This document shows positions 57,172 to 64,000 of a stretch of 64,000 nt of DNA, one piece after another (position 1 is the first letter of the stretch; each line of letters opens with the position of its first letter). The DNA is from Nocardioides sp. 1609 (GTDB lineage Bacteria; Actinomycetota; Actinomycetes; Propionibacteriales; Nocardioidaceae): positions 434,001-498,000 of the forward strand of contig NZ_SPUJ01000001.1 in NCBI RefSeq assembly GCF_004522105.1, given 5' to 3'. The notes below the pieces were generated by a model that saw nothing but the letters and a program-made list of their open reading frames with translations, did no database searches and was not told where the DNA came from. The translations under genes and the position numbers were made by a program.

Positions 57172-57236
57172 CCCGCGAACCTACGTCGCCGCTCCACACG
57201 GCCGTCCGGGCGACGAGGTCCCCACGAGGTGCGGGA

Positions 57237-58076
57237 TCAGCCGAACCGGCCGTTGACGTAGTCGCTGGTGCGCTGGTCGCGGGGGCTCCCGAACATGGCC
57301 TGGGTCTCGCCGTGCTCGACGATCACCCCGGGCGTGCCGTGGGAGGCCAGGAAGAACGCGCACTGGTCGGAGACGCGCGCCGCTTGCTGCATGTTGTGGG
57401 TGACGATGACGATCGTGACCTCGCGGGCCAGGTCGAGCATCGTCTCCTCGATGACCCGGGTCGAGGTCGGGTCGAGCGCGGAGCAGGGCTCGTCCATCAG
57501 CAGCACGCGCGGCTTGATCGCCAGCGACCTCGCGATGCACAGCCGCTGCTGCTGGCCGCCCGACAGGCCACCTCCGGGGGCGTCGAGACGGTCCTTGACC
57601 TCGTTCCACAGCCCGCCCTTGACCAGGCAGGACTCGACGAGGTCGTCCTTCTCGCTGCGCGAGGCCCGGGCGCCGGTGAGCTTCAGCCCGGCCAGCACGT
57701 TCTCCCGGATCGACATCGCCGGGAACGGGTTGGGCTTCTGGAAGACCATGCCGATCGACCGGCGGGCGTCGATGAGCCGCTTGCCGGGGTCGTAGATGTC
57801 CTCGCCGTCGAGCAGCACCTCGCCCGCGAGCGCGGCCGACGGGACGAGCTCGTGCATCCGGTTGAGGATCCGCAGGAAGGTCGACTTCCCGCAGCCGGAG
57901 GGGCCGATGAGCGCGGTGACGCCGCCGGCCGGCATGACCAGCGAGACCCGGTCGAGCACCTTGCGGTCGCCGAACCACGCGCTGATCTCGCGGCCCTCGA
58001 TCTCGGCGAGGGCCGGGCTCGCGGGAGCGGGAGCGGGGTCGGCGGGCGCGGTCTGCGCGGGCATCAGGCTGGTCAT
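57237..58076 (-). CDS. pstB: Phosphate ABC transporter ATP-binding protein
   Basis: 279 aa. Walker [21 protein letters not shown], signature [20 protein letters not shown], Walker [14 protein letters not shown] and H-loop [13 protein letters not shown] identify PstB rather than a general ATPase. An Ala/Pro tail of about 20 residues precedes the fold. It follows a PstS-like gene by 84 bp; no pstC or pstA lies in between, which is unusual. Confidence 0.93.
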   Translation of the reverse strand: MTSLMPAQTAPADPAPAPASPALAEIEGREISAWFGDRKVLDRVSLVMPAGGVTALIGPSGCGKSTFLRILNRMHELVPSAALAGEVLLDGEDIYDPGKRLIDARRSIGMVFQKPNPFPAMSIRENVLAGLKLTGARASRSEKDDLVESCLVKGGLWNEVKDRLDAPGGGLSGGQQQRLCIARSLAIKPRVLLMDEPCSALDPTSTRVIEETMLDLAREVTIVIVTHNMQQAARVSDQCAFFLASHGTPGVIVEHGETQAMFGSPRDQRTSDYVNGRFG

Positions 58077-58160
58077 CGGGGTCCGATCTCGTGGCTGTCT
58101 CGTGTCCGGTCCGGTGCCGGGCGGCCGCGGGGTGCGACCGCCCGGCCCGAAGGGGTGCTG

Positions 58161-59732
58161 CTACTTCTTGAAGGTGACGGTGAAGCTCTTCGAGGAGCCG
58201 AAGCCGTTGGCGTCGCCGCCGTAGACGACCTTCAGCGTGCTCCGGCCGGCGCCGACCTTGGCCCGCTTCAGGGTGATGGTCACGGTGCCGCCGCGCAGCA
58301 CGCCGGTCCCGACGGTCTTGGCGCCCTCCTTGATCGTGACCTTGCCGCTGGGCTTGGTCGAGGTCGCGGCGAACGTGACGGTGACGGCGCCCTTGGCGAC
58401 CTTCGCCTTCTTCGCCACCGAAGCCGGGAAGGTCTCCTTGATCGACGAGGCGGCCTTGACCGTGACCCTGCCGGCGGCCTGCGAGGCGACGTAGGCCGAC
58501 CCGCTGGCAGGCACGAAGCGGGCGGTGACGGCGTACGTGCCGGGCGCGACGCCGGTCCGGCTCAGGACGGCGGTGCCGCCGCTGAGGCCGACGGAGCCGA
58601 GGACGGTGCCGTTGGCGAGGAACTGCACGGTGCCGGCCGGCGTGGAGGACCCGGCGACGCGGGCGGTGAGACGCAGCGTGCGGGCCGCCGTGCTGACGCC
58701 GGCGACCGTCGTCCGGGTCGTGACCGCGGCGACCGGCTCGTTGGTGGTGAAGTCGGTCGTCTTGGCCTGGGTGGCCTCACCGCACACGCCGTCGTTCTCG
58801 GCGGTGGCGAGCTGCTTGAAGCCGGCCGCCTCGATGAGCGGGAGGGCGGCGTCCGAGCAGACGAAGCCGGCCGGACCGAAGACCTTCGTGATCTCGGGCT
58901 TGCTGGCGTCGGTGCCGCGGACGACGTTGTAGAGCGCCCGGTCGGCCTTGAAGCCGGTCGGGATGCGCAGCTGGGTGCCGAGCAGGCCCGCGCGGCCGAT
59001 GGAGAACGGGCCGACGGCGTTCGCGTCGTTCCTGATCGGGGCCGGGTCGTTCTCCTGCACGACGGCGACGTTCACGCCGAGGGTCACGGTGGTGCCGCCG
59101 TTGAGGGCCTTGAGCTCGTTGAGGAAGAACGACCGGGTGCCCGAGCCGTCCTGCGGGATGAGCGGCTTGATGGTGGCGTTGCTCGTGCCGCCGACCTGGT
59201 TCCAGGTCGTGAAGTCGCCCTTGTAGATCCCGAGGATCTGCGCGCCGGTCAGGCCGGTCGGGGCGTTCGAGGCCGTGGAGCCGGACACCGCGACGCCGAG
59301 GGAGTCCAGGGCGAAGGGGAAGGCCTGGAGGCCGGCGTTGGCCTCCGCCGCGTTGAGCTCGGAGGAGGAGCGGGCGAAGTCGAGCTCGGCGGTGTCGTTC
59401 GCGCCGTACAGCCGGCCCTTGCCGGCACCGGAGCCGTTCGGTCGCGCGATGGTGACGCCGGCGCGGAGGGTGACGTCGCCCCCGCCGGTGGCGGCGAAGG
59501 TCGCGAGCCGGTTGGCCGGGGTCGGCGTGGTGGCGTTGTAGGCGTTCGCCAGCCGGAACAGCGCGTTCTGGGTGGTGTCGGAGCCGGCGCCGACGAGGTC
59601 GGCGGCAACGGGGGTGAAGGCGGTGTCGTCGGGGTCGACGGCTGCGTGGGCAGCGCCGCTGGAGACGAGCACGAGGGCCGAGCCGACCACGGTGGCCGAC
59701 AGGACGCCGGCGAGAGACCTGCGTACGAACAT
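58161..59732 (-). CDS. PstS-like secreted phosphate-binding protein with Ig-like repeats
   Basis: 523 aa. Sec signal peptide (FVRRSLAGVLSATVVGSALV, cleavage at AHA). The binding domain (about 30-335) has GAGSDTTQNALFRLANAYNA and DGSGTRSFFLNEL, phosphate-loop features of PstS. Two Ig-like (Big_3_5-type) domains follow: about 345-430 (TLRLTARVAGSSTPAGTVQF) and 435-523, ending in basic SKSFTVTFKK. There is no lipobox, so it is secreted or held by partners. GAGGAG precedes the ATG. A 127-bp gap separates it from the sortase-like gene. Confidence 0.88.
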   Translation of the reverse strand: MFVRRSLAGVLSATVVGSALVLVSSGAAHAAVDPDDTAFTPVAADLVGAGSDTTQNALFRLANAYNATTPTPANRLATFAATGGGDVTLRAGVTIARPNGSGAGKGRLYGANDTAELDFARSSSELNAAEANAGLQAFPFALDSLGVAVSGSTASNAPTGLTGAQILGIYKGDFTTWNQVGGTSNATIKPLIPQDGSGTRSFFLNELKALNGGTTVTLGVNVAVVQENDPAPIRNDANAVGPFSIGRAGLLGTQLRIPTGFKADRALYNVVRGTDASKPEITKVFGPAGFVCSDAALPLIEAAGFKQLATAENDGVCGEATQAKTTDFTTNEPVAAVTTRTTVAGVSTAARTLRLTARVAGSSTPAGTVQFLANGTVLGSVGLSGGTAVLSRTGVAPGTYAVTARFVPASGSAYVASQAAGRVTVKAASSIKETFPASVAKKAKVAKGAVTVTFAATSTKPSGKVTIKEGAKTVGTGVLRGGTVTITLKRAKVGAGRSTLKVVYGGDANGFGSSKSFTVTFKK

Positions 59733-59859
59733 GACGAGTGAGCTCCTCAGAGATGGTGCTGCGTTGGGGTGGTTCAGGAGTGGTGCGGGTGCTGCGGTGG
59801 TGCGGGTGCTGCGGTGCTGCGGGTGGTGCGGATCGTGCGGATGGAGCGACGCGGGCCGG

Positions 59860-60822
59860 CTAGACCAGGTTCGGCAGGAGACGCACGAGCGTGTCCGTGG
59901 TCCACCAGGCCAGGGCGAGCGCGAGCGGACTCGCGAGCACCCAGACCAGGGCGGCCGACCAGCGTTGTCGGGCGGCGACGACCCCGAGCGTCAGCGCCAG
60001 CAGGAGGGCAAGACAGAGGGCGAGCAGGGGAAGCGCGGCGCCGTCGGTGGCCATCGCCCGCTCCGACTCCGGGAGGACGACGGGCCGCCCGCCCGGCGCG
60101 GGCGCGCCGTCGGTCGTCTCGGCGTCGACGTAGACCGTGGTGTCGGGTGTCAGCGCCGACAGCCGGCCGTCGCCGACCGCGGAGACGAGGGTCAGCCGCG
60201 CGACGCCGTCGACCGGCGGCTGCGGGAGCGGGTCGCCGTCGTACCGGACGCCGATGACCCGCAGGGTGCGCTCGCCCTGGGCGGTGACGACGCCGACCTC
60301 GTCGCCGACCTGCAGGGACGTCAGCCGCTGGAACGGGGCGCCGTAGGTGCCGGCCCGGCCGTAGACCTGCGAGACGCCGACCTGGCCCGGGAGCACCGTG
60401 TCGCGGCGGTGGCCCGGCCCGGCCCGGAGGTCGCCGGACGCGGTGCCCTCGACGACCACCTCCTCGAGCCCGATGGCCGGGACGCTGAGCAGCGCGACCG
60501 GGTCGCCCGCGGGCACGACGGGGCCGATCGGCGCGGTGAGGTCGGCCAGCTGGGTGCGGAACCGGTCGTGGAGCAGGCTCTGCTCGCGGTCCTGGGAGAT
60601 CCCGCTGAGCACGAGCACCTGCGCGCAGGTCCAGAGGCAGACGATCGCCACCATCACCAGGGTGGTCTGGACGACGGCGTGCGCGCCCTCGGCGGGCGGC
60701 CTGGGTGGCCGGGGCGCGCGCGGCGCACGGCCCGGGGCGGTCGCCCCCGGGGCTGTCGCCGGCGCCTCGGCGGGCGCATCGACGGGCACCGGGCCGGCGG
60801 GCGGGTCGCTGGTGAGCGTCAC
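59860..60822 (-). CDS. Sortase-fold membrane protein lacking the catalytic residues
   Basis: 320 aa. One membrane helix near 48-70, then a sortase-like barrel (about 105-225) and two C-terminal helices (260-315). LRAGPGHRRDTVLPGQVGVS and TYGAPFQRLTSLQVGDEV align with sortases. However, the catalytic His expected two residues before the TYGAPF stretch is Arg (GRAGTYGAPF), and the TLxTC Cys is Ala (LTLVSAVGDG). The late Arg is also not evident. It is thus probably not a transpeptidase. GTG start overlaps the preceding gene stop (GTGA). Confidence 0.8.
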   Translation of the reverse strand: MTLTSDPPAGPVPVDAPAEAPATAPGATAPGRAPRAPRPPRPPAEGAHAVVQTTLVMVAIVCLWTCAQVLVLSGISQDREQSLLHDRFRTQLADLTAPIGPVVPAGDPVALLSVPAIGLEEVVVEGTASGDLRAGPGHRRDTVLPGQVGVSQVYGRAGTYGAPFQRLTSLQVGDEVGVVTAQGERTLRVIGVRYDGDPLPQPPVDGVARLTLVSAVGDGRLSALTPDTTVYVDAETTDGAPAPGGRPVVLPESERAMATDGAALPLLALCLALLLALTLGVVAARQRWSAALVWVLASPLALALAWWTTDTLVRLLPNLV

Positions 60823-63437
60823 GAGAGGCTCCGCGGCGGTCGCACGAAGAACCGCGACCCGACGGTGCCGGCCAGCGCGAGCAGACCCACCCCGAGCAGG
60901 GCCGGGAAGAGCGCGCCGGCCAGCCCGGACGACTCCGAGGCCGTGGCCGCGGTCGGCGCCACCTCGGCGTCCACCTCGGCCACCACCTCGGTCGGGGCGG
61001 CGGCCGTCGGTGCCGCGCTCGGCACGGGGTCCGCCGGTGGCGTCAGGTCCTCCTCGGCGGGGGCCTGCCCCGGCGGCGGGGTCCCGCCGTCGACGTCCGG
61101 CTCCTCGGTCGGCTCCGCCGGCTTCGGCGTCTGCGCCTCGATGGCGGCGGCGACCTCGCGGGCCGAGGTGAGCAGCTTGGCGGTCGGCCCGGTGGCCCGG
61201 ATCGGCACGAAGCCGCCCGGCAGCCGTCCGTTGGCGCTCCCCTGGCGCTGCCCCTCGGTCGTCGCGATCCGGATGAAGGAGGCGACGTCGGCGGCGAGGT
61301 CCTTCTCGAGGCCGCGGGTCTTGGCGGCGGTGTAGACGACCATGGTGCCGGGGTAGGCCTGGCGGTTCCGGACGACGTCGGCCTGGTCGAGCGCGAACGG
61401 ACGACGCGGCCCGGCCTGCTCGGAGATCCCGATCGCGGCGCCGAGCGACCGCTCGGTCGGCGCGACGAAGGTGCCCGGTCCGGTCTGGAGCCGCGCGACG
61501 CGCAGACCGTAGCGGGCGGCGTCGCCGAGGCTGACGATGCCGAGCATGAACCGGGAGCCGTAGGACTGCTGGTCGACGCGACCGGTCTTGTCGCGGCCGG
61601 TCGCGGGGTCGCGCTCGCAGCGGGTCTGCACGTTCGGCCACCCGTCGAGGACGGCCTCGGCGACCTGCCGCAGCCGGGTCACGGGAGCGGCGAGCTGGTT
61701 GAAGTAGACCGCCGGGTTGGCGGTGCGGCACACGTCCTGCGTCTCCGGGACGTAGGTGTCGAGCAGCGGCCACTCGGCGCGCGGGAGCTCGATGCCCCGG
61801 TAGCTCGGGTTGACGACCATGCCCGACTCGTCGGGCTTGCCCTTGACGAACGCCATCGCGGCGCGGTCCTGGGCGATGTACTCGGTCAGCTGCTGGATCA
61901 CGTCGGAGTCGTCGGACAGGGCGAGCAGGGTGGCCGCCGCCTCCTGGGCGTTGGTGCTGAGGCCGCGGTTGAGCGCCTGGAACTCGGGGTCCTCGACGAT
62001 CGCGAGCGGGTTGTCGGCCATGCCGGGGTGCCCGCGCCCGAGGTCGGAGCCGAGGTAGCTCTGGGTGAGCAGCTTGGCGATCAGGCGTGGCGTCAGCCGG
62101 AGGTCGGTGAACTCGCCGGCGTTGTCGGGCCGGTCGACGACGTAGCCGATGCCGAAGCCGGTGAGCGCGGTCGGTGCGTAGCCGACCGGTCCCCCGGTCC
62201 GCTCGTGCTCGGAGGAGACCACCGCCGCCGGCGCCCGACCCTCCTGCATCAGGGTGAACCCGGCGACGTCGGACATCTGGTTGAGCTCGAACTTGAACCG
62301 CTTCTCGTCCAGGCAGTACGCCGGGGCCCACTGCAACGCGGCCTGGGCGAGCAGCTCGGAGCCGTAGAAGCCCACCGGCGAGCGGGAGTCGAGCACGTCG
62401 CACACGCTGGGCGGCAGGCCGAAGGTGATCGGGATGGTGAACCGGTGGCGCCAGTTCGACGCCGCCCACCACAGGGACGGGCTGACGGCCTGCGCGGCCC
62501 CGAGGTTGGTGAAGTTGCTGGACCCGGCCCCGAAGACGCCGGACGAGCGGCACTCGCGGTCCAGGCGGGTGGGCTCCGCGGCCTCCTGGTCGCAGCTGAG
62601 GCCGACGATCGGGAGGACGACGATCGAGCAGTCGACCTCGTGGGAGCAGCCCAGCGACTCGTTCTCGACGTTGCTGCGGACCTCGAACTGCACCGACCCG
62701 TTGCCGTCGAGGTCGGTGAAGGCCGCGACCTCGGCGGGCGGGAACGCGCCGCCGACGGCGGCCTCCGGGGGCATCTGCTCGGCGTCGCACGCCGGGAAGA
62801 CCTTCCCCGCGGCCGTCACGAACTCGGTCAGGTGGGTGGCGAAGCCCTCGGTGTCGGCGGTCGGGCAGAGGGTCGCGTCGGGCAGCGGCTCCATGCCGGA
62901 CACGCGCTGCTTGTCGGTCGGGTCGGCGTACAGGTCCTTGGTCCAGGTCGACTCGACGGCGATCGACTTCTGCACCTGCGAGCGCTGGGCGTACGCCGAG
63001 GTCCAGCACGTCTCGGGACGCAGCTGCTGGTCGAGGGGCAGGGTCGCGTCGTCGCGCCCGCGGCACTGCAGGACGACGACCGGGTACTCCTGCTGGAGCC
63101 CGCCCACGCCGTAGGGGTTGCTGGCGCGGCCCGCGCTCGGCCGGGCGCCGCTCCACGACACCTCCACGCGCTGCCGGCCGCGGAGGTCGGTGGTCTGGTC
63201 GGCGCTCACGGTGACGTCGTAGGTCGAGTCGACGACCGGCTGGCCCTGCGCGTCGACGAAGGTCCGGGTGAGGGTGCGGGTCTTCTCGTAGCCGCCGGCG
63301 GGCGCTCCGGGTGCGCCCGGATCGGCGGCGGCCCGGCCCTCGGCGCCGTTGGGCACGGCGAGGAGCAGGGCGGCCAGGAGGAGCGCGCCGAGCAGGGCGA
63401 GGGGCCGTCGGCGGGAGCGGGGCGTCCGGGGGGTCAT
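60819..63437 (-). CDS. Large membrane-anchored PstS-like (periplasmic-binding-fold) protein
   Basis: 872 aa. Signal peptide (ALLGALLLAALLLAVPNGA), about 800 residues outside the cell, and a C-terminal membrane helix (AGALFPALLGVGLLALAGTV) with a short basic tail. The stretch MVVYTAAKTRGLEKDLAADV to GRLPGGFVPI resembles the C-terminal lobe of PstS. About ten cysteines (CRGRDD, CWTSAY, CDAEQ, CSHEVDC, CRSSG) suggest several disulfides. ATG at 63437 overlaps the upstream stop (ATGA). A Pro/Glu/Ala stalk of about 110 residues precedes the anchor. Confidence 0.8.
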   Translation of the reverse strand: MTPRTPRSRRRPLALLGALLLAALLLAVPNGAEGRAAADPGAPGAPAGGYEKTRTLTRTFVDAQGQPVVDSTYDVTVSADQTTDLRGRQRVEVSWSGARPSAGRASNPYGVGGLQQEYPVVVLQCRGRDDATLPLDQQLRPETCWTSAYAQRSQVQKSIAVESTWTKDLYADPTDKQRVSGMEPLPDATLCPTADTEGFATHLTEFVTAAGKVFPACDAEQMPPEAAVGGAFPPAEVAAFTDLDGNGSVQFEVRSNVENESLGCSHEVDCSIVVLPIVGLSCDQEAAEPTRLDRECRSSGVFGAGSSNFTNLGAAQAVSPSLWWAASNWRHRFTIPITFGLPPSVCDVLDSRSPVGFYGSELLAQAALQWAPAYCLDEKRFKFELNQMSDVAGFTLMQEGRAPAAVVSSEHERTGGPVGYAPTALTGFGIGYVVDRPDNAGEFTDLRLTPRLIAKLLTQSYLGSDLGRGHPGMADNPLAIVEDPEFQALNRGLSTNAQEAAATLLALSDDSDVIQQLTEYIAQDRAAMAFVKGKPDESGMVVNPSYRGIELPRAEWPLLDTYVPETQDVCRTANPAVYFNQLAAPVTRLRQVAEAVLDGWPNVQTRCERDPATGRDKTGRVDQQSYGSRFMLGIVSLGDAARYGLRVARLQTGPGTFVAPTERSLGAAIGISEQAGPRRPFALDQADVVRNRQAYPGTMVVYTAAKTRGLEKDLAADVASFIRIATTEGQRQGSANGRLPGGFVPIRATGPTAKLLTSAREVAAAIEAQTPKPAEPTEEPDVDGGTPPPGQAPAEEDLTPPADPVPSAAPTAAAPTEVVAEVDAEVAPTAATASESSGLAGALFPALLGVGLLALAGTVGSRFFVRPPRSLS

Positions 63438-64000
63438 CGCGCGACCTGCCCCTCGCGGCGTCGGCGGCGCAGGACCGAGACCACGATGCCCGGCACCAGC
63501 ACCAGGGCGAGCAGCTCGACCACGGCCACCCAGCCGAAGGTCCGGGCGTCCATGGGACGGTCGTCGACGAGCGTCGAGGTCGCGTAGATCTCGTCGACCG
63601 ACGTCGCGCCGCCGGCGTCCGCGGTGCCGACGACGGCGCCGGTCTCGGGGTCGACCTGCTCCGGTGCGGCTCCGCCTCCCGGTGCGTCCTGGCCGGCGCC
63701 GCCCGGACCCGTGCCGGGTGCTCCGGTGCCGCCGCCGTCCTGGCCGGTGCCGGTGCCGGGTCCGGCGCCGTCGGTGGACGGAGCCGCGGGGTCGTCGGTG
63801 CTGGGCTCGCCGGTCCCGGTCTCGGTGCCGCACGGCCCGGCCCCCTGCTTGTCGCAGGACGCGGGCATCGGGGCCTTCTCCGCGAGGACGTTCTTGTTGG
63901 GGTTCGTGCCGTCGAAGGTCGGGTTGGCGCAGGTGGTGACGTCGCGGTTGTCGAGCACGACGGCCGGGTCGGCCTTCTTCAGCTTGGCGAGCTGCTCGAA
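63434..64000 (-). CDS. C-terminal part of a membrane-anchored extracellular protein (5' end beyond window)
   Basis: 189 codons are visible and the frame is open to position 64000 (FEQLAKLKKADPAVVLDNRD), so the true start lies outside. Residues with CANPTFDG and ASCDKQGAGPCG precede a long Gly/Pro/Thr/Asp linker, a TSVDEIYATSTLVDD segment, one membrane helix (GWVAVVELLALVLVPGIVVS) and a VLRRRRREG tail. The linker looks like a wall-spanning stalk. No LPxTG motif is present. It belongs to the overlapped operon with the PstS-like protein. Confidence 0.75.
   Translation of the reverse strand, partial: FEQLAKLKKADPAVVLDNRDVTTCANPTFDGTNPNKNVLAEKAPMPASCDKQGAGPCGTETGTGEPSTDDPAAPSTDGAGPGTGTGQDGGGTGAPGTGPGGAGQDAPGGGAAPEQVDPETGAVVGTADAGGATSVDEIYATSTLVDDRPMDARTFGWVAVVELLALVLVPGIVVSVLRRRRREGQVAR

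Noticed and set aside
59774..59840. Direct GGTGCGGGTGCTGC-like repeats in the gap before the PstS-Ig gene
   Set aside because: Short, imperfect, low-complexity G-rich sequence in a 127-bp gap; no clear promoter or PHO-box could be read in it.
59860..63156. 1098-codon minus-strand frame running through the PstS-like gene
   Set aside because: Only its last 320 codons (from GTG 60822) match a protein fold; the upstream part is the wrong frame of the 872-aa gene.

Overview
The window is a 64 kb chromosomal segment of a very GC-rich actinobacterium. Gene content, mycothiol chemistry (mca), many GTG starts and constant 4-bp GTGA or ATGA gene overlaps point to the Nocardioides / Propionibacteriales area; the lineage is an inference, because no rRNA is present. 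Two blocks follow gene orders I recall from Mycobacterium tuberculosis: mca with a small membrane gene, DUF4307 and greA; and mfd-mazG with eno-ftsB-DUF501-ppx. Coding density is high. I see no prophage, CRISPR array, intact insertion sequence or rRNA.

Layout. 1-2656: aldehyde dehydrogenase (cut by the window edge) and a GMC oxidoreductase, coupled, possibly choline to betaine. 2782-5156: mca block and greA. 5201-5741: a dense array of about 40-bp inverted repeats between convergent genes. 5804-11068: tightly overlapped ilvA, AI-2E-type membrane protein, GlmL/MutL-like ATPase and metB; then msrA. 11876-16842: a compact hypoxia/dormancy (Dos-type) module with heme-type sensor kinase, response regulator, flavin-type proteins, a CBS remnant, a DoxX membrane protein and three DosR-box-like palindromes. 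16990-18381: ArsO-like monooxygenase behind a short ORF and a perfect operator-like palindrome. 18491-26816: mixed housekeeping and hypothetical genes, including an orphan secretion-substrate-like pair (20993-22542).

26911-30346 holds a MoxR-type AAA ATPase and its VWA partner, followed by a striking hairpin region, a YchJ-like gene, a decayed GIY-YIG gene and a TIGR02569-type gene. 32097-35725 is a four-gene betaine/choline-type ABC importer (OpuC-like). 35839-39305: cystathionine beta-synthase, SGNH hydrolase and Bax inhibitor-1 protein. Together with metB, the beta-synthase gives the transsulfuration pair. 39460-45393: methyltransferase, an odd UAA-anticodon tRNA, def, ACT regulator, UDG, ppx, DUF501, ftsB and eno. 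45674-53546: secreted metalloprotease, APC permease, a MazG-hydrolase fusion, a lipoprotein and mfd. 53676-57171: glycosyltransferase, sugar phosphotransferase and siderophore-interacting protein.

The right end (57237-64000) is the least ordinary part: pstB, a secreted PstS-like protein with Ig-like repeats, a sortase-fold protein without its catalytic residues, a large membrane-anchored PstS-like protein and the C-terminus of another membrane-anchored protein, with no pstC or pstA in the window. It looks like a surface phosphate-binding assembly rather than a normal pst operon.
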